A DNA stretch of 64,000 nucleotides from Syntrophotaleaceae bacterium (GTDB lineage: Bacteria; Desulfobacterota; Desulfuromonadia; Desulfuromonadales; Syntrophotaleaceae), in the NCBI GenBank assembly GCA_041390365.1, contig JAWKQB010000004.1, positions 1 to 64,000 on the forward strand, read 5' to 3'. The position numbers and the translations under genes are program-made. The notes under the pieces are model-generated. The model was not told the origin of the DNA, did not search any database, and saw only the letters and a list, made by a program, of their open reading frames with translations. Below, one piece after another: positions 36,868 through 45,220 of the stretch (position 1 is its first letter; each line of letters starts with the position of its first letter).

Positions 36868-37309
36868 TTCCGCCGGTCTGCCGCTGGCCGCCGAAAAACT
36901 GATTCCCCATCGCCGGCCGATGCAGTTGATCAAGGCGTTGGAGAGCTATGAGGACGGTGCCGGCACTGTCGTCGCGGAGGTGGAGCCGGGCAACCCGCTT
37001 CTGGAGCCGGACGATTCCCTGGCCGAGGTAGGCCTGCTGGAATTGATGGCCCAGTCCTATGCGGCCGTTCAGGGGTACGCCGACAGTTTTTCCGGACTGC
37101 CGCCCCGACAGGGTTTTCTGGTCGGGGTTCGGGGAGTGTCCTTTTATGCCAGGCCGCGCCTGGGAGACCGGCTTGAGATCCGTGTGCGGGTGACCACCCG
37201 TCTGGAAGGTTTCGCCATTGTCGAAGGAAGCGTCCGGCGGAACGATGAAATTCTCGCCGAGGGCAATATCAAGCTGTTTATTGTGCCGGCCGAGGGAGGC
37301 GAAAGGTGA
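36860..37309 (+). CDS. Hotdog dehydratase, ApeP-like
   Basis: A 149-aa hotdog protein with the FabA/FabZ-type LIPHRRPMQLIKAL opening and the helix EVGLLELMAQSYAAVQGY carrying the catalytic acidic residue. It should dehydrate 3-hydroxyacyl-ACP. It matches the ApeP-like dehydratases of aryl-polyene loci rather than FabZ. It overlaps the lyase end by 8 nt and the LolA-like start by 4 nt. Confidence 0.85.
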   Translation: MHDSAGLPLAAEKLIPHRRPMQLIKALESYEDGAGTVVAEVEPGNPLLEPDDSLAEVGLLELMAQSYAAVQGYADSFSGLPPRQGFLVGVRGVSFYARPRLGDRLEIRVRVTTRLEGFAIVEGSVRRNDEILAEGNIKLFIVPAEGGER

Positions 37310-37917
37310 AGAAAAACAGCATCTGCTGTCTGCTGATCGGGCTCTGGCTGCCCGCCGCCGCTTTTGCCGGCTCCCTGGAAAATGTCCTGGACCGGCTGAC
37401 CGAGCTGGCGGGAGGCGTCGAAACGCTGGCCAGCGATTTTAGCCAGGAAAAGTACCTTTCTGTTTTTCAGGACGTTCTCCCTGCAAAGGGGCGATTCTAC
37501 TACCAGAAGCCGGACCGGTTGCGGTGGGAAATGACTGAACCGATGGTGTCGGGGTTTGTACTCGACGGCGGCAAGGGGCGGCGTTGGCAGGATTCGGCCG
37601 GCCGCGGCGAACGATTCGACATCTCCCGCGAACCGGTCATGAAAATCGTCGCTGATCAGCTGCTGGCCTGGACGCGGGCCGACTTCGAAACCTTGCGCCG
37701 CGATTACCGCATCAGCCTGAGCGGCGGGCAACCGGTTCGTCTGAGGCTTGTCCCCAAAGGGGAGGCCGCCGGTTTTCTCGACCACTTGTCGATCACTTTC
37801 GCCGATGACGGACGTCACGTGCGGCAGGTGGAGGTGCATGAAAAGGGCGGCGATTATACCCGCATCACTTTTCACCACACCCTGGTCAACGGGCCGCTGG
37901 CAAAGGATCTGTTTTGA
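37306..37917 (+). CDS. LolA-like periplasmic carrier (ApeL-like)
   Basis: A 203-aa protein with a signal peptide (KNSICCLLIGLWLPAAAFAGS) and the LolA fold pattern ASDFSQEKYLSVFQDVLPAKGRFYYQKPDRLRWEMTEP. LolA-like proteins shuttle hydrophobic cargo across the periplasm; in aryl-polyene loci a LolA-like protein accompanies the exporter and an outer-membrane lipoprotein. The GTG start (37306) overlaps the previous stop. Confidence 0.87.
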   Translation: MKKNSICCLLIGLWLPAAAFAGSLENVLDRLTELAGGVETLASDFSQEKYLSVFQDVLPAKGRFYYQKPDRLRWEMTEPMVSGFVLDGGKGRRWQDSAGRGERFDISREPVMKIVADQLLAWTRADFETLRRDYRISLSGGQPVRLRLVPKGEAAGFLDHLSITFADDGRHVRQVEVHEKGGDYTRITFHHTLVNGPLAKDLF

Positions 37918-37960
37918 AAGGTTTTTCACCCTCAAGGGAGAGGGAGGAGTCCGGTAACCC

Positions 37961-40387
37961 ATGAACCTGACCGATCTCGTTGCCGCCCTTCATCGCCGGC
38001 TCGCACCTCGCAGGGTTTGGCTGGTGACAGGTACGATGGCGGTCATCCTCGCCAGCCTGCTCGGATTCCGCACCCTGCACCTGCAGGAAAACATCGCGGC
38101 GATGCTGCCCGAGAGCGGCGACATTGCAGAGGATTTCCGGCTGCTGCAGCAGGCGCCCTTTACCCGCAAGGTTGTAATCACCCTGACAGGACCGGAGGGA
38201 GTCGATCCCGATGCCCTGGCGGAGGCGGCCGACCGCCTGGCCGCAAGCCTCGATCCGGAACTGTATCCGTTGGTGGTCAGCGGCCCCGAAGAGCGGCTGA
38301 TGGGGCGGATGGTGCCCTGGATTCTGGCGGCCTTGCCAAATGTGGCTACCGCAAAGGATCTGGCCGACCTGCGAAAGGAACTGGATAACGAGGGAGTGCG
38401 CAGACGATTGGGGGAGAGTTACCGCGCTCTGCTCTGCCCGGAAGGTTGGGCTCTCAAGGGGCTGATCCGGCAGGACCCGCTGAGTCTTCATCGCCTGGCC
38501 CTCGAAAAGCTGCGGCATCTCAACCTGGTGCCCGGTGCACGGCTGGCGCAGGGGCATTTTCTCAGTCCGGACGGGCGCAGTACCCTGCTGGTGGCGGAAA
38601 CACCGGTCGCCATGACCGATTCCGCCGGCGCGGAACGGTTGCTCGCCGCTTTTTATAAGGCGACGGAGTCTCTGCCGGGAGGCATCAAGGCCACCCTGGT
38701 CAGCGGCCATCGCTACACCGCCGCCAATGCCCGGGCCATTCAGAAGGACCTGTGGCGCATTCTGACTTGCTCCACCGTGGGCCTGATCCTGCTATTTGTG
38801 CTGTTTTTGCGCAGTCCACGGGCGGTTTTCGTTTTTCTTGCGCCGGTTTCGGTGGTTTGCCTGGCGGCTGTAGCCGTCGGCCTGGTCTTCCGTGAGGTTT
38901 CCGCGATGACCATCGGTTTTGGCGCTGTGCTGCTCGGCATTGCCGTCGACTTCGGCCTGCATGTCTATTTTGCCCTGCGTCGCGGAGGAGGAGAGGCGGC
39001 AGACATCGTCGGGTCCGTCAGCCGTCCCGTTGTTTTCGGCTGCATGACCACGGTGGCCGCTTTTGCCGTGCTCCTTTCCTCAGATCTTCCCGGACAGCGG
39101 CAGCTGGCGGTTTTTTCCATCACCGGCCTCCTTGCGGCCCTGCTGCTGGCCCTGGTGGTGCTGCCCCACCTGCTCACGACAGGACATGATTCTGAACAGC
39201 TTTCTACGCCGCCGACCCCGCGCGGCGGCCGCCTGATCGTCGCCATCTGGCTGCTGCTCCTGGCCATTTGCGGCTGGCAGGCGACCAGGGTGACCATCGA
39301 CGGCGACCTGCGTCGAATGAATCTGGTGCCGGACGAGCTGGCCGCCGACGAAGCGCAGGTGAGGCAGATTTGGGGACAGGTGCGGAGCCAGGCCATGGTC
39401 TGGGCTGTGGGAGACACCCTCGATCAGGCCCTGGCGACCAACGGCCAGGTGCTGCAACGCTTCGAAAAGAGCGGAGGGATCGAATCTTTGGTCAGCCTCT
39501 CCCCGCTGCTGCCATCGACCGGGGAGCAGGCGGAAAATCGGAGGCGCTGGCTGGAATTCTGGCAGGGCCCCGCGGGTCGGCGCGTCCTGGCTGCTCTTGA
39601 AGACGAGGCGAAGGCTCTCCGTTTCAGCGGCGACGCCTTCGCCCCCTTCCGGGAGTCCCTTGAAAAGCCGGTTCTTCCGATTACGCCGGCCGGCTTGCGG
39701 GAGGTTGGCCTTGGTGAAGTGGTCGATACGCTGGTGACGACTCTGGAGGATGGCCGGATCGGTGTGCTTAACCTGATACCGGAAAATCCCGAGATGCTGT
39801 CCAGGGCAGAGACGGCCCTGGCCGGCCTGGAGGATGTCCGCCTGGTGGCTCAGGGCCGGTTTCGACAGGAACTCAGTGTGGCCATCGAAAAGGATTTTAT
39901 CCGCTTCATCCTCGCGGCAGGACTGGTTGTGCTGGGGCTGCTGGCCATTCTGTTCCGCAAGCCGTGGGAAATCCTAGCGGCACTGGTGCCGGTGGCGACC
40001 GGTCTGGTGATGATGTTCGGGATCATGGGAATGTTGGGACTGAGCTTCAACCTGTTCAACATCATTGCCGCCATACTCGTGATCGGTCTCGGCGTCGATT
40101 ACGGCATTTTCATGGTCCACCGCCAGAAAGAGGGGATGGACCGGGCCACCGGACAGGCAGTGCTGGTCTCCGGTCTCACCACACTGGCCGGTTTTGGAGC
40201 TCTCGTGCTGGCCCGCCATCCGGCCCTGCATTCCATCGGCGTCACCGTGCTGCTGGGCATCGGCAGCGCAATTCCGGCAGCGCTGTGGGTGATTCCGGCG
40301 TTGTATCAGGTTGGAAAGCATGGGGCGTTGAGAAAAACTTATAAAGGCAATAATCGGACGCGGATGAACGCGGATGAACGCGGATAA
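37961..40387 (+). CDS. MMPL/RND-family exporter (ApeM-like)
   Basis: An 808-aa membrane transporter with two halves, each one transmembrane helix, a large periplasmic loop and a cluster of about five helices (first cluster near residues 260-415, second near 640-795). The GIAVDFGLHVYFAL and GLGVDYGIFMVHRQKEG segments are the conserved helix 4 signatures with the proton-relay Asp. It is the size of RND lipid exporters in APE clusters. The last 12 residues (NNRTRMNADERG) are encoded by an intergenic repeat that supplies the stop codon. Confidence 0.9.
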   Translation: MNLTDLVAALHRRLAPRRVWLVTGTMAVILASLLGFRTLHLQENIAAMLPESGDIAEDFRLLQQAPFTRKVVITLTGPEGVDPDALAEAADRLAASLDPELYPLVVSGPEERLMGRMVPWILAALPNVATAKDLADLRKELDNEGVRRRLGESYRALLCPEGWALKGLIRQDPLSLHRLALEKLRHLNLVPGARLAQGHFLSPDGRSTLLVAETPVAMTDSAGAERLLAAFYKATESLPGGIKATLVSGHRYTAANARAIQKDLWRILTCSTVGLILLFVLFLRSPRAVFVFLAPVSVVCLAAVAVGLVFREVSAMTIGFGAVLLGIAVDFGLHVYFALRRGGGEAADIVGSVSRPVVFGCMTTVAAFAVLLSSDLPGQRQLAVFSITGLLAALLLALVVLPHLLTTGHDSEQLSTPPTPRGGRLIVAIWLLLLAICGWQATRVTIDGDLRRMNLVPDELAADEAQVRQIWGQVRSQAMVWAVGDTLDQALATNGQVLQRFEKSGGIESLVSLSPLLPSTGEQAENRRRWLEFWQGPAGRRVLAALEDEAKALRFSGDAFAPFRESLEKPVLPITPAGLREVGLGEVVDTLVTTLEDGRIGVLNLIPENPEMLSRAETALAGLEDVRLVAQGRFRQELSVAIEKDFIRFILAAGLVVLGLLAILFRKPWEILAALVPVATGLVMMFGIMGMLGLSFNLFNIIAAILVIGLGVDYGIFMVHRQKEGMDRATGQAVLVSGLTTLAGFGALVLARHPALHSIGVTVLLGIGSAIPAALWVIPALYQVGKHGALRKTYKGNNRTRMNADERG

Positions 40388-40489
40388 GGCCGAAAACCCC
40401 AACAAGACGCCTTGGTTTTGGTTTATCCGCGTATGCGAGCATCAGATTTTATCCGCGTCCTAATTCTGGTTTAAAAGGTTTTCGGCCGT
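40355..40489. repeat. Nested inverted repeat after the exporter gene
   Basis: GGACGCGGATGAACGCGGAT and a further CGCGGATAA (40356-40387) face TTATCCGCG (40423-40431) and ATCCGCGTCC (40451-40460). A second perfect 11-bp pair, GGCCGAAAACC (40388-40398) and GGTTTTCGGCC (40477-40487), is interleaved with it. The left arm lies in the exporter gene's 3' end. It ends 3 nt before the next start, and leaves the downstream gene without a good ribosome-binding site. Confidence 0.75.
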
Positions 40490-40490
40490 T

Positions 40491-41177
40491 ATGAAAAAAC
40501 TGCTGCCGATCATGCTTCTCCTGCTCCTGGCGGCCTGCGCTGCGCCTGCCCGGGTGCCGATCCCGGTCATTGAGCCAGCCCCTGCGGGACTTGCCACAGA
40601 GGATCTGGCTTCGGCGGTCTGGACAGAACGGCCCGCGGTCATGCGCCTGCGGCAGACGGCCCGGTTCAGCTTTCGAGGCCGGGAAGTGCCGATGATCGGC
40701 ATGATGGAGCTCGATACCCGCTCTAAGAAAACGCGGCTGGTGGCGGTCAATCAGATGGGTGTCAAGCTGTTCGATCTGGAAGTGACCCAAAGCGGGGTCG
40801 TGGAACATTACCTGCTGCCCCAGCTGGCCCGCTATCCCCGTTTTGGTGAGGCGGTTGCGGTTTCACTTCGTCGAATCTTTCTGTCGCCCGTTCCAATCCA
40901 GGAAACCGACGTTCTGGAAACAAGGGAGGACGGCGGCTATCGTCTCAGCGGCGAGCGCAATGCCGACCAGGTTGCGTTTCTGTTCGGCAGCGACCCGGTG
41001 CGGTTGATTGAACAAACCCTGCGGGGCCCGAAGGACGACTGGAAGGTGGTCTATCTCGATTATTGCCTCCTTGCGGAACAGCCTTATCCCAGGGAAATCG
41101 TACTGGAGGACCGGCGAGCCGGCTACAGGCTCGATTTGCGGATCGACAGCATAGAACACGGGGGTAACCGTTTATGA
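40491..41177 (+). CDS. DUF3261 lipoprotein (ApeN-like)
   Basis: A 228-aa lipoprotein with signal peptide and lipobox LLLAACAAP (Cys at about residue 17). The body, e.g. TRSKKTRLVAVNQMGVKLFDLEV, matches DUF3261 lipoproteins that stand beside LolA-like and MMPL genes in aryl-polyene loci. It is probably the outer-membrane acceptor of the exported lipid. Its stop overlaps the next gene. Confidence 0.85.
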   Translation: MKKLLPIMLLLLLAACAAPARVPIPVIEPAPAGLATEDLASAVWTERPAVMRLRQTARFSFRGREVPMIGMMELDTRSKKTRLVAVNQMGVKLFDLEVTQSGVVEHYLLPQLARYPRFGEAVAVSLRRIFLSPVPIQETDVLETREDGGYRLSGERNADQVAFLFGSDPVRLIEQTLRGPKDDWKVVYLDYCLLAEQPYPREIVLEDRRAGYRLDLRIDSIEHGGNRL

Positions 41178-41560
41178 GCAGGCTGAAAAGAGCAATCGGC
41201 CGGGCGGCAGTGACTGACGCCGAGATAGACCAGGAGGGCGGGATCAGCCGCACTTTCCGCTTCCCCTCCGATTTTCTCGGATTTGCAGGCCATTTCCCCG
41301 GGTTTTCAATCGTGCCCGCAATTGTTCAGGTGATGGCGGCACAGCACCTGCCAGAACATTTAATGGCAACCGGGATGCGCTTGCGTGAGGTGAAAAACGC
41401 CAAGTTTTTTCTGCAACTCCGCCCCGAACAGGACATCAAAGTGCAGTGCCGTTTTCAACCGGGGGAGGATGAATGCCGTGTGGAGGCCCGTTTGACCTGT
41501 GAGCAGGGTTTGGCGGCTACCTTTACCCTAAAATTTTCTTCCGAGAGGTCCCCGGCATGA
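41174..41560 (+). CDS. Hotdog dehydratase, ApeI/FabZ-like
   Basis: A 128-aa hotdog protein with the FabZ signature AGHFPGFSIVPAIVQVMAAQ (catalytic His near residue 38). It pairs with the ApeP-like dehydratase at 36860 as the second dehydratase of the pathway; ApeI and ApeP are both found in known APE loci. It overlaps its neighbours by 4 nt on both sides. Confidence 0.83.
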   Translation: MSRLKRAIGRAAVTDAEIDQEGGISRTFRFPSDFLGFAGHFPGFSIVPAIVQVMAAQHLPEHLMATGMRLREVKNAKFFLQLRPEQDIKVQCRFQPGEDECRVEARLTCEQGLAATFTLKFSSERSPA

Positions 41561-42018
41561 ACAAACCCTATTTTCCCATGCAACCCGGCCAGCCGGACCC
41601 CCTGCGCGTCAGCGTCGAACGGGTGGTGCGATTCGAGGAGGTCGACCCCCTCGGCATCGTCTGGCATGGGCGATACCCGAGTTTTTTCGAGGATGCCCGG
41701 GTCGCGCTTGGAGAGAAGTACGGCATCGGTTACCTCGATTTTTACCGGGAACAGGTGTTGGCCCCGATCCGGAAGATGCATGTGGACTATTTTCGACCCC
41801 TGATGTTCGGTCAGCGGTTTTATATAGAGGGAATTCTCCATTTCAGCGAGGCCGCCCGACTCAACTTCGAATTTATTTTGCGCAATGAGGCGGGGGAAAT
41901 AACCTCCTCAGGATATACCGTGCAGATGATGATGGACAGCGAACACAACGTATTGCTGGCACAGCCCGAATTTTACTTCGATTTTCTTCGGCGCTGGCGG
42001 GAAGGGAGTCTGAGGTGA
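41557..42018 (+). CDS. YbgC/4HBT-type thioesterase (ApeK-like)
   Basis: A 153-aa thioesterase with the 4-hydroxybenzoyl-CoA thioesterase motif FEEVDPLGIVWHGRYPSFFEDAR (catalytic Asp at about residue 31). It releases or proofreads acyl thioesters. It is translationally coupled to the dehydratase and to KS3. A similar thioesterase is part of APE loci. Confidence 0.87.
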   Translation: MNKPYFPMQPGQPDPLRVSVERVVRFEEVDPLGIVWHGRYPSFFEDARVALGEKYGIGYLDFYREQVLAPIRKMHVDYFRPLMFGQRFYIEGILHFSEAARLNFEFILRNEAGEITSSGYTVQMMMDSEHNVLLAQPEFYFDFLRRWREGSLR

Positions 42019-43148
42019 AGGACGTCGTCATCACGGCTGCCGCCGCCGTGACCGGTTTGGGCGATACACTGGACACGACATGGGAAAGACTGCTTCGCGG
42101 GGAGAGCGCTTTCGCTCCCGTGGAACGCTTCGACACCGGCGCGTATACCAGTTCGATGGCCGCCTGCGTACCGGGTCTGCCGCTTTCTCGCTGCGGTTCG
42201 CGGTTGCCCTCCCTGCTTGACCGGTTGCTTGCCCAAGTCGATTCCGTTCCCGCTGACAGCCGCCTGCTGTTGGCCACGACCAAGGGGGCCGTCGATCTTT
42301 TCGATCAGCAACGCAACGGCAGGCCGCTAGCGGTCGGGGAAGTCTTTCCGAAAACCCTGCTGGACGATCTCGGCGATCGTTTCGGCCTGGAGAAGCCCTT
42401 TTGCAACATCAACGCTGCCTGCGCCTCCTCCACCATCGCCGTAGGGAGGGGAGCTGCCGCCATCGCCCATGGCCGGGCGGAGGCGGTGCTGGTCGTCTGC
42501 TGCGATCTGGTCACCGAATTCGTATTGTCCGGGTTTTCCGCGCTCATGGCGCTCGATCCGGAGGGCAGCCGCCCCTTCGATCGGAACCGGGCGGGATTGA
42601 CCCTGGGCGAGGGAGCGGCAGCGTTGCTGCTGATGAGCCGTGAACGGGCCGAAGAGGAAGAACGTCCCGTACTGGCCCGGATTCTCGGCTGGGGCGCCGC
42701 CAACGACGCCCATCACATTACGGCCCCGGCAAGAGACGGCAGCGGCCTGATTCTCGCCGTGCGCCAGGCTCTGCAAACCGCCGGCATATCTTGTGAAGCG
42801 GTGGACGGCATCAGCGCCCACGGCACCGGAACCGTCTATAACGACCTGATGGAACTGACCGCATTCCGTGCCCTGTTTGGCGAGGAGATTCCGCCGCTGC
42901 ATTCGGTCAAAGGGGCGATCGGTCACACCCTCGGTGCCGCGGGCGGCATCGAAATCGCCCTCGGCATCCGTTCCCTGGACACCGGACTGTTACCACCTAC
43001 CGTTGGCCTGAATGAACCGGAACCCGCCGCCCTTGGCCTCGTCGATACCAGGATCCGTCCTTTCAGGGGGCAGGTACTGCTCAGTACCAACTCGGGATTC
43101 GGCGGCATCAACAGCGCTGTGCTGCTTGGACGGGAGGTGGCAGGATGA
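42015..43148 (+). CDS. Beta-ketoacyl-ACP synthase 3 (active KS of a KS-CLF pair)
   Basis: A 377-aa KS with Cys136 in NAACASSTI, His in ISAHGTGTVYND and KGAIGHTLGAAGG. It is slightly shorter than FabF because of a compact N-terminal half. The GTG start overlaps the thioesterase stop and the stop overlaps the next gene (ATGA). The downstream gene encodes a Cys-less KS relative, so the two probably form a heterodimer like ApeO-ApeC or type II PKS KS-CLF. Confidence 0.9.
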   Translation: MKDVVITAAAAVTGLGDTLDTTWERLLRGESAFAPVERFDTGAYTSSMAACVPGLPLSRCGSRLPSLLDRLLAQVDSVPADSRLLLATTKGAVDLFDQQRNGRPLAVGEVFPKTLLDDLGDRFGLEKPFCNINAACASSTIAVGRGAAAIAHGRAEAVLVVCCDLVTEFVLSGFSALMALDPEGSRPFDRNRAGLTLGEGAAALLLMSRERAEEEERPVLARILGWGAANDAHHITAPARDGSGLILAVRQALQTAGISCEAVDGISAHGTGTVYNDLMELTAFRALFGEEIPPLHSVKGAIGHTLGAAGGIEIALGIRSLDTGLLPPTVGLNEPEPAALGLVDTRIRPFRGQVLLSTNSGFGGINSAVLLGREVAG

Positions 43149-43855
43149 GGGCTTCAGTCATCGGCATCGGATGGATTACCGCCGCCGGCATCGGCAGGGG
43201 AAGACGGAAGGATCCTTTCGCCATGCTTCCTGGCGATCTGCCGGTTTTCACCCGCAAGGATGTGTTCGCCGAGGCTTTTCCCCGGTTCGGGCGTCTGGAT
43301 GGGTTTTCCCGTCTCGGTCTCGCCGGCATCGCTCTGGCTCTGGACGATGCCGGGCTGGATCAGTGGGAACAGAAAAGGAACATCGGGGTCATGGCTGGTA
43401 CGACCTATGGATGTCTGGCAACCGACATCGCCTATTTCGACACGGTTCTTCCCGAGAAGGGGGCGATGGCCAGTCCCAACCTGTTTGCCTACACCCTGTC
43501 GAACACGTTCCTTGGCGAGGCGGCGATCCGATTCGGCCTGACCGGCAGCAGTCTGGTCGTCAACGATTCCGATCACGCCGGTTTTTCCCCGCTGCGGATG
43601 GCCCTGGAAAGCCTCGCCTGGGGCGAGTCTCCGACCATGCTCGCCGGCATCTGCGACCTGGCGCCGATGGCAGGGATGGCACCAACACAGGGGCCGCCAC
43701 CGGGTACGGTGTTTTTGGTACTCACCGCAAGCAGACCCGATTCGACCCGGGTTTATGCCGAAATCACCATGGATAACTCCGGGGTTGTTTCGGTCAACGG
43801 GTTTGCTGTCAAGAGTTGGATAAGTCTGGTCGAGGGTTGTCTGGCAGGATGCTGA
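43145..43855 (+). CDS. Short Cys-less KS-like protein (CLF-like partner of KS3)
   Basis: A 236-aa thiolase-fold fragment. It has the N-terminal KS pattern (VIGIGWITAAGIG, LGLAGIALALDDAGL, NIGVMAGTTYGCL, FAYTLSNTFLGEAAIRFGL) but the catalytic Cys block is replaced by LVVNDSDHAGF, and the C-terminal His-containing half is missing. It is half the length of a KS. A chain-length-factor or structural partner role is inferred from the coupling to KS3. It could instead be a degraded gene, but the frame is clean and codon use is like its neighbours. Confidence 0.75.
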   Translation: MRASVIGIGWITAAGIGRGRRKDPFAMLPGDLPVFTRKDVFAEAFPRFGRLDGFSRLGLAGIALALDDAGLDQWEQKRNIGVMAGTTYGCLATDIAYFDTVLPEKGAMASPNLFAYTLSNTFLGEAAIRFGLTGSSLVVNDSDHAGFSPLRMALESLAWGESPTMLAGICDLAPMAGMAPTQGPPPGTVFLVLTASRPDSTRVYAEITMDNSGVVSVNGFAVKSWISLVEGCLAGC

Positions 43856-43884
43856 AAAGCAGGTGGGTCCCCTTTGGCTCATGC

Positions 43885-43900
43885 GTCCCATAGGTCCCAT
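43885..43900. repeat. GTCCCATAGGTCCCAT repeat, left of radical SAM pair
   Basis: The short spacer before the first radical SAM gene holds GTCCCATAGGTCCCAT, also present in inverted form in the spacer after the second (46597-46620). These look like members of one dispersed intergenic repeat family. Confidence 0.6.
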
Positions 43901-43948
43901 ACCGTCAGGATTCAAAGACGATTAAGCAAACAACGGGAGTTTTTGCCC

Positions 43949-45220
43949 ATGAAAATGAAATTGATCTACCCCCGCTGGCCCAAACTCGACCGGCAGACCG
44001 AGTTTCACCTGCCGCCGCACGGGCCTGCGGTCTTTGCCGCTACGGTGCCGTCCGAGGTCGAACTCGAATTCACCGACGAGAACCTCGAGACGGTCGATTT
44101 TGAAAAGCCGGTCGACCTTGTTGGGATCTCCACCATGCTGACCGCCCAGCTGCCGCGGGCCTTCGAGATCGCCGGAGAGTTTCGCCGGCGCGGCGTACCG
44201 GTTATTTTCGGCGGCATTTCCACCATGTTGCATGCCGAAGAAGTGGCAAACCATGCCGATTCCGTTTTCCTCGGCGAAACCGAAGGGCGTTTCGGACAGG
44301 TGGTCGACGATTTCAAAAAGGGCCGGCTGAAGAAAGTCTACGACTACATGCAGGATCCCCCCGATACGGCCCTGATCGGTACGGCCCGCCGGGAAATTCT
44401 CAATCGCGAACTGTACAACTATCGCGGGGTGCAGATGCTGGATCTGGTGCATGCCTCCCGCGGCTGCAAGTTCGACTGTTTCCCCTGCTGCACCGGATTT
44501 CTCGGCGGCAAAAAATTCCGTCCCCGCCCTATCGACAGGGTCATCGAGGAGATGGAGTCGATCCGCAACAATCGTCTGTTCATCGTCGACAATTCTTTGG
44601 CCCAGGACAAGCAGTGGCTCAAGGATCTCTTCACCGCCATGGCGCCTTTGAAGAAGAAATGGGTCAGTCATCCGATACTGGATGACGACGAGATTCTCAA
44701 ACTGGCCGCCGACGCCGGTGCCTGGTATGTCTACCAGGCGGTGTTCGATACCTCGGACTTCATTCGCAACCGTATTCGCCGTCTCAAAGATCATGGCATC
44801 GGCGTGGAGGGAACCATTATCCTGGGGACCGACGAGCAGGACGAAGATTATATCAAGCGTCTGGTCGACTTTCTGCTGGAGGTTGAACTCGACGTGGCGG
44901 AGTTCACCATCCTCACCCCCTTCATGCATTCCCCGATCAGGCGCCAGATGGAGCTGGAGGGACGCATCCTAAGCAACGACTGGAGCCGCTACACGGCCGA
45001 CAAGGTGGTTTTTCAGCCGAAGCAGATGACCCCGGAAAAGCTGCAGGAACTTTATTATTATGCCTGGGACACCTTCTACGCCGATTCAGGTCATCAGTTG
45101 AAGATGGGAGAGCTTTTCAAGCAGGTCATGCGCCGGGAGATGGACGACGGAACATACCGTCGCTACGATCCGAAAAAGCGGCGCAATTTCAAAAAACAAC
45201 AGGAGTTTCTCAGCTCATGA
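43949..45220 (+). CDS. B12-type radical SAM protein 1
   Basis: A 423-aa radical SAM enzyme. An N-terminal cobalamin-binding-like domain (residues about 1-150: LVGISTMLTAQLPRAFEIAGEF, VIFGGIS) precedes the CX3CX2C cluster site Cys173, Cys177, Cys180 in RGCKFDCFPCC. The SAM-binding and barrel region continues to about residue 400. This class does methylations, cyclisations or other radical chemistry. Its locus holds three such genes and a fourth nearby, as in proposed ladderane clusters. The ATG at 43949 follows GGGAG. Its stop overlaps the next ATG. Confidence 0.87.
   Translation: MKMKLIYPRWPKLDRQTEFHLPPHGPAVFAATVPSEVELEFTDENLETVDFEKPVDLVGISTMLTAQLPRAFEIAGEFRRRGVPVIFGGISTMLHAEEVANHADSVFLGETEGRFGQVVDDFKKGRLKKVYDYMQDPPDTALIGTARREILNRELYNYRGVQMLDLVHASRGCKFDCFPCCTGFLGGKKFRPRPIDRVIEEMESIRNNRLFIVDNSLAQDKQWLKDLFTAMAPLKKKWVSHPILDDDEILKLAADAGAWYVYQAVFDTSDFIRNRIRRLKDHGIGVEGTIILGTDEQDEDYIKRLVDFLLEVELDVAEFTILTPFMHSPIRRQMELEGRILSNDWSRYTADKVVFQPKQMTPEKLQELYYYAWDTFYADSGHQLKMGELFKQVMRREMDDGTYRRYDPKKRRNFKKQQEFLSS

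Noticed and set aside
35104..36933. 609-codon open frame on the minus strand
   Set aside because: It mirrors the ammonia lyase gene; its translation has no domain pattern and the plus strand has catalytic motifs.
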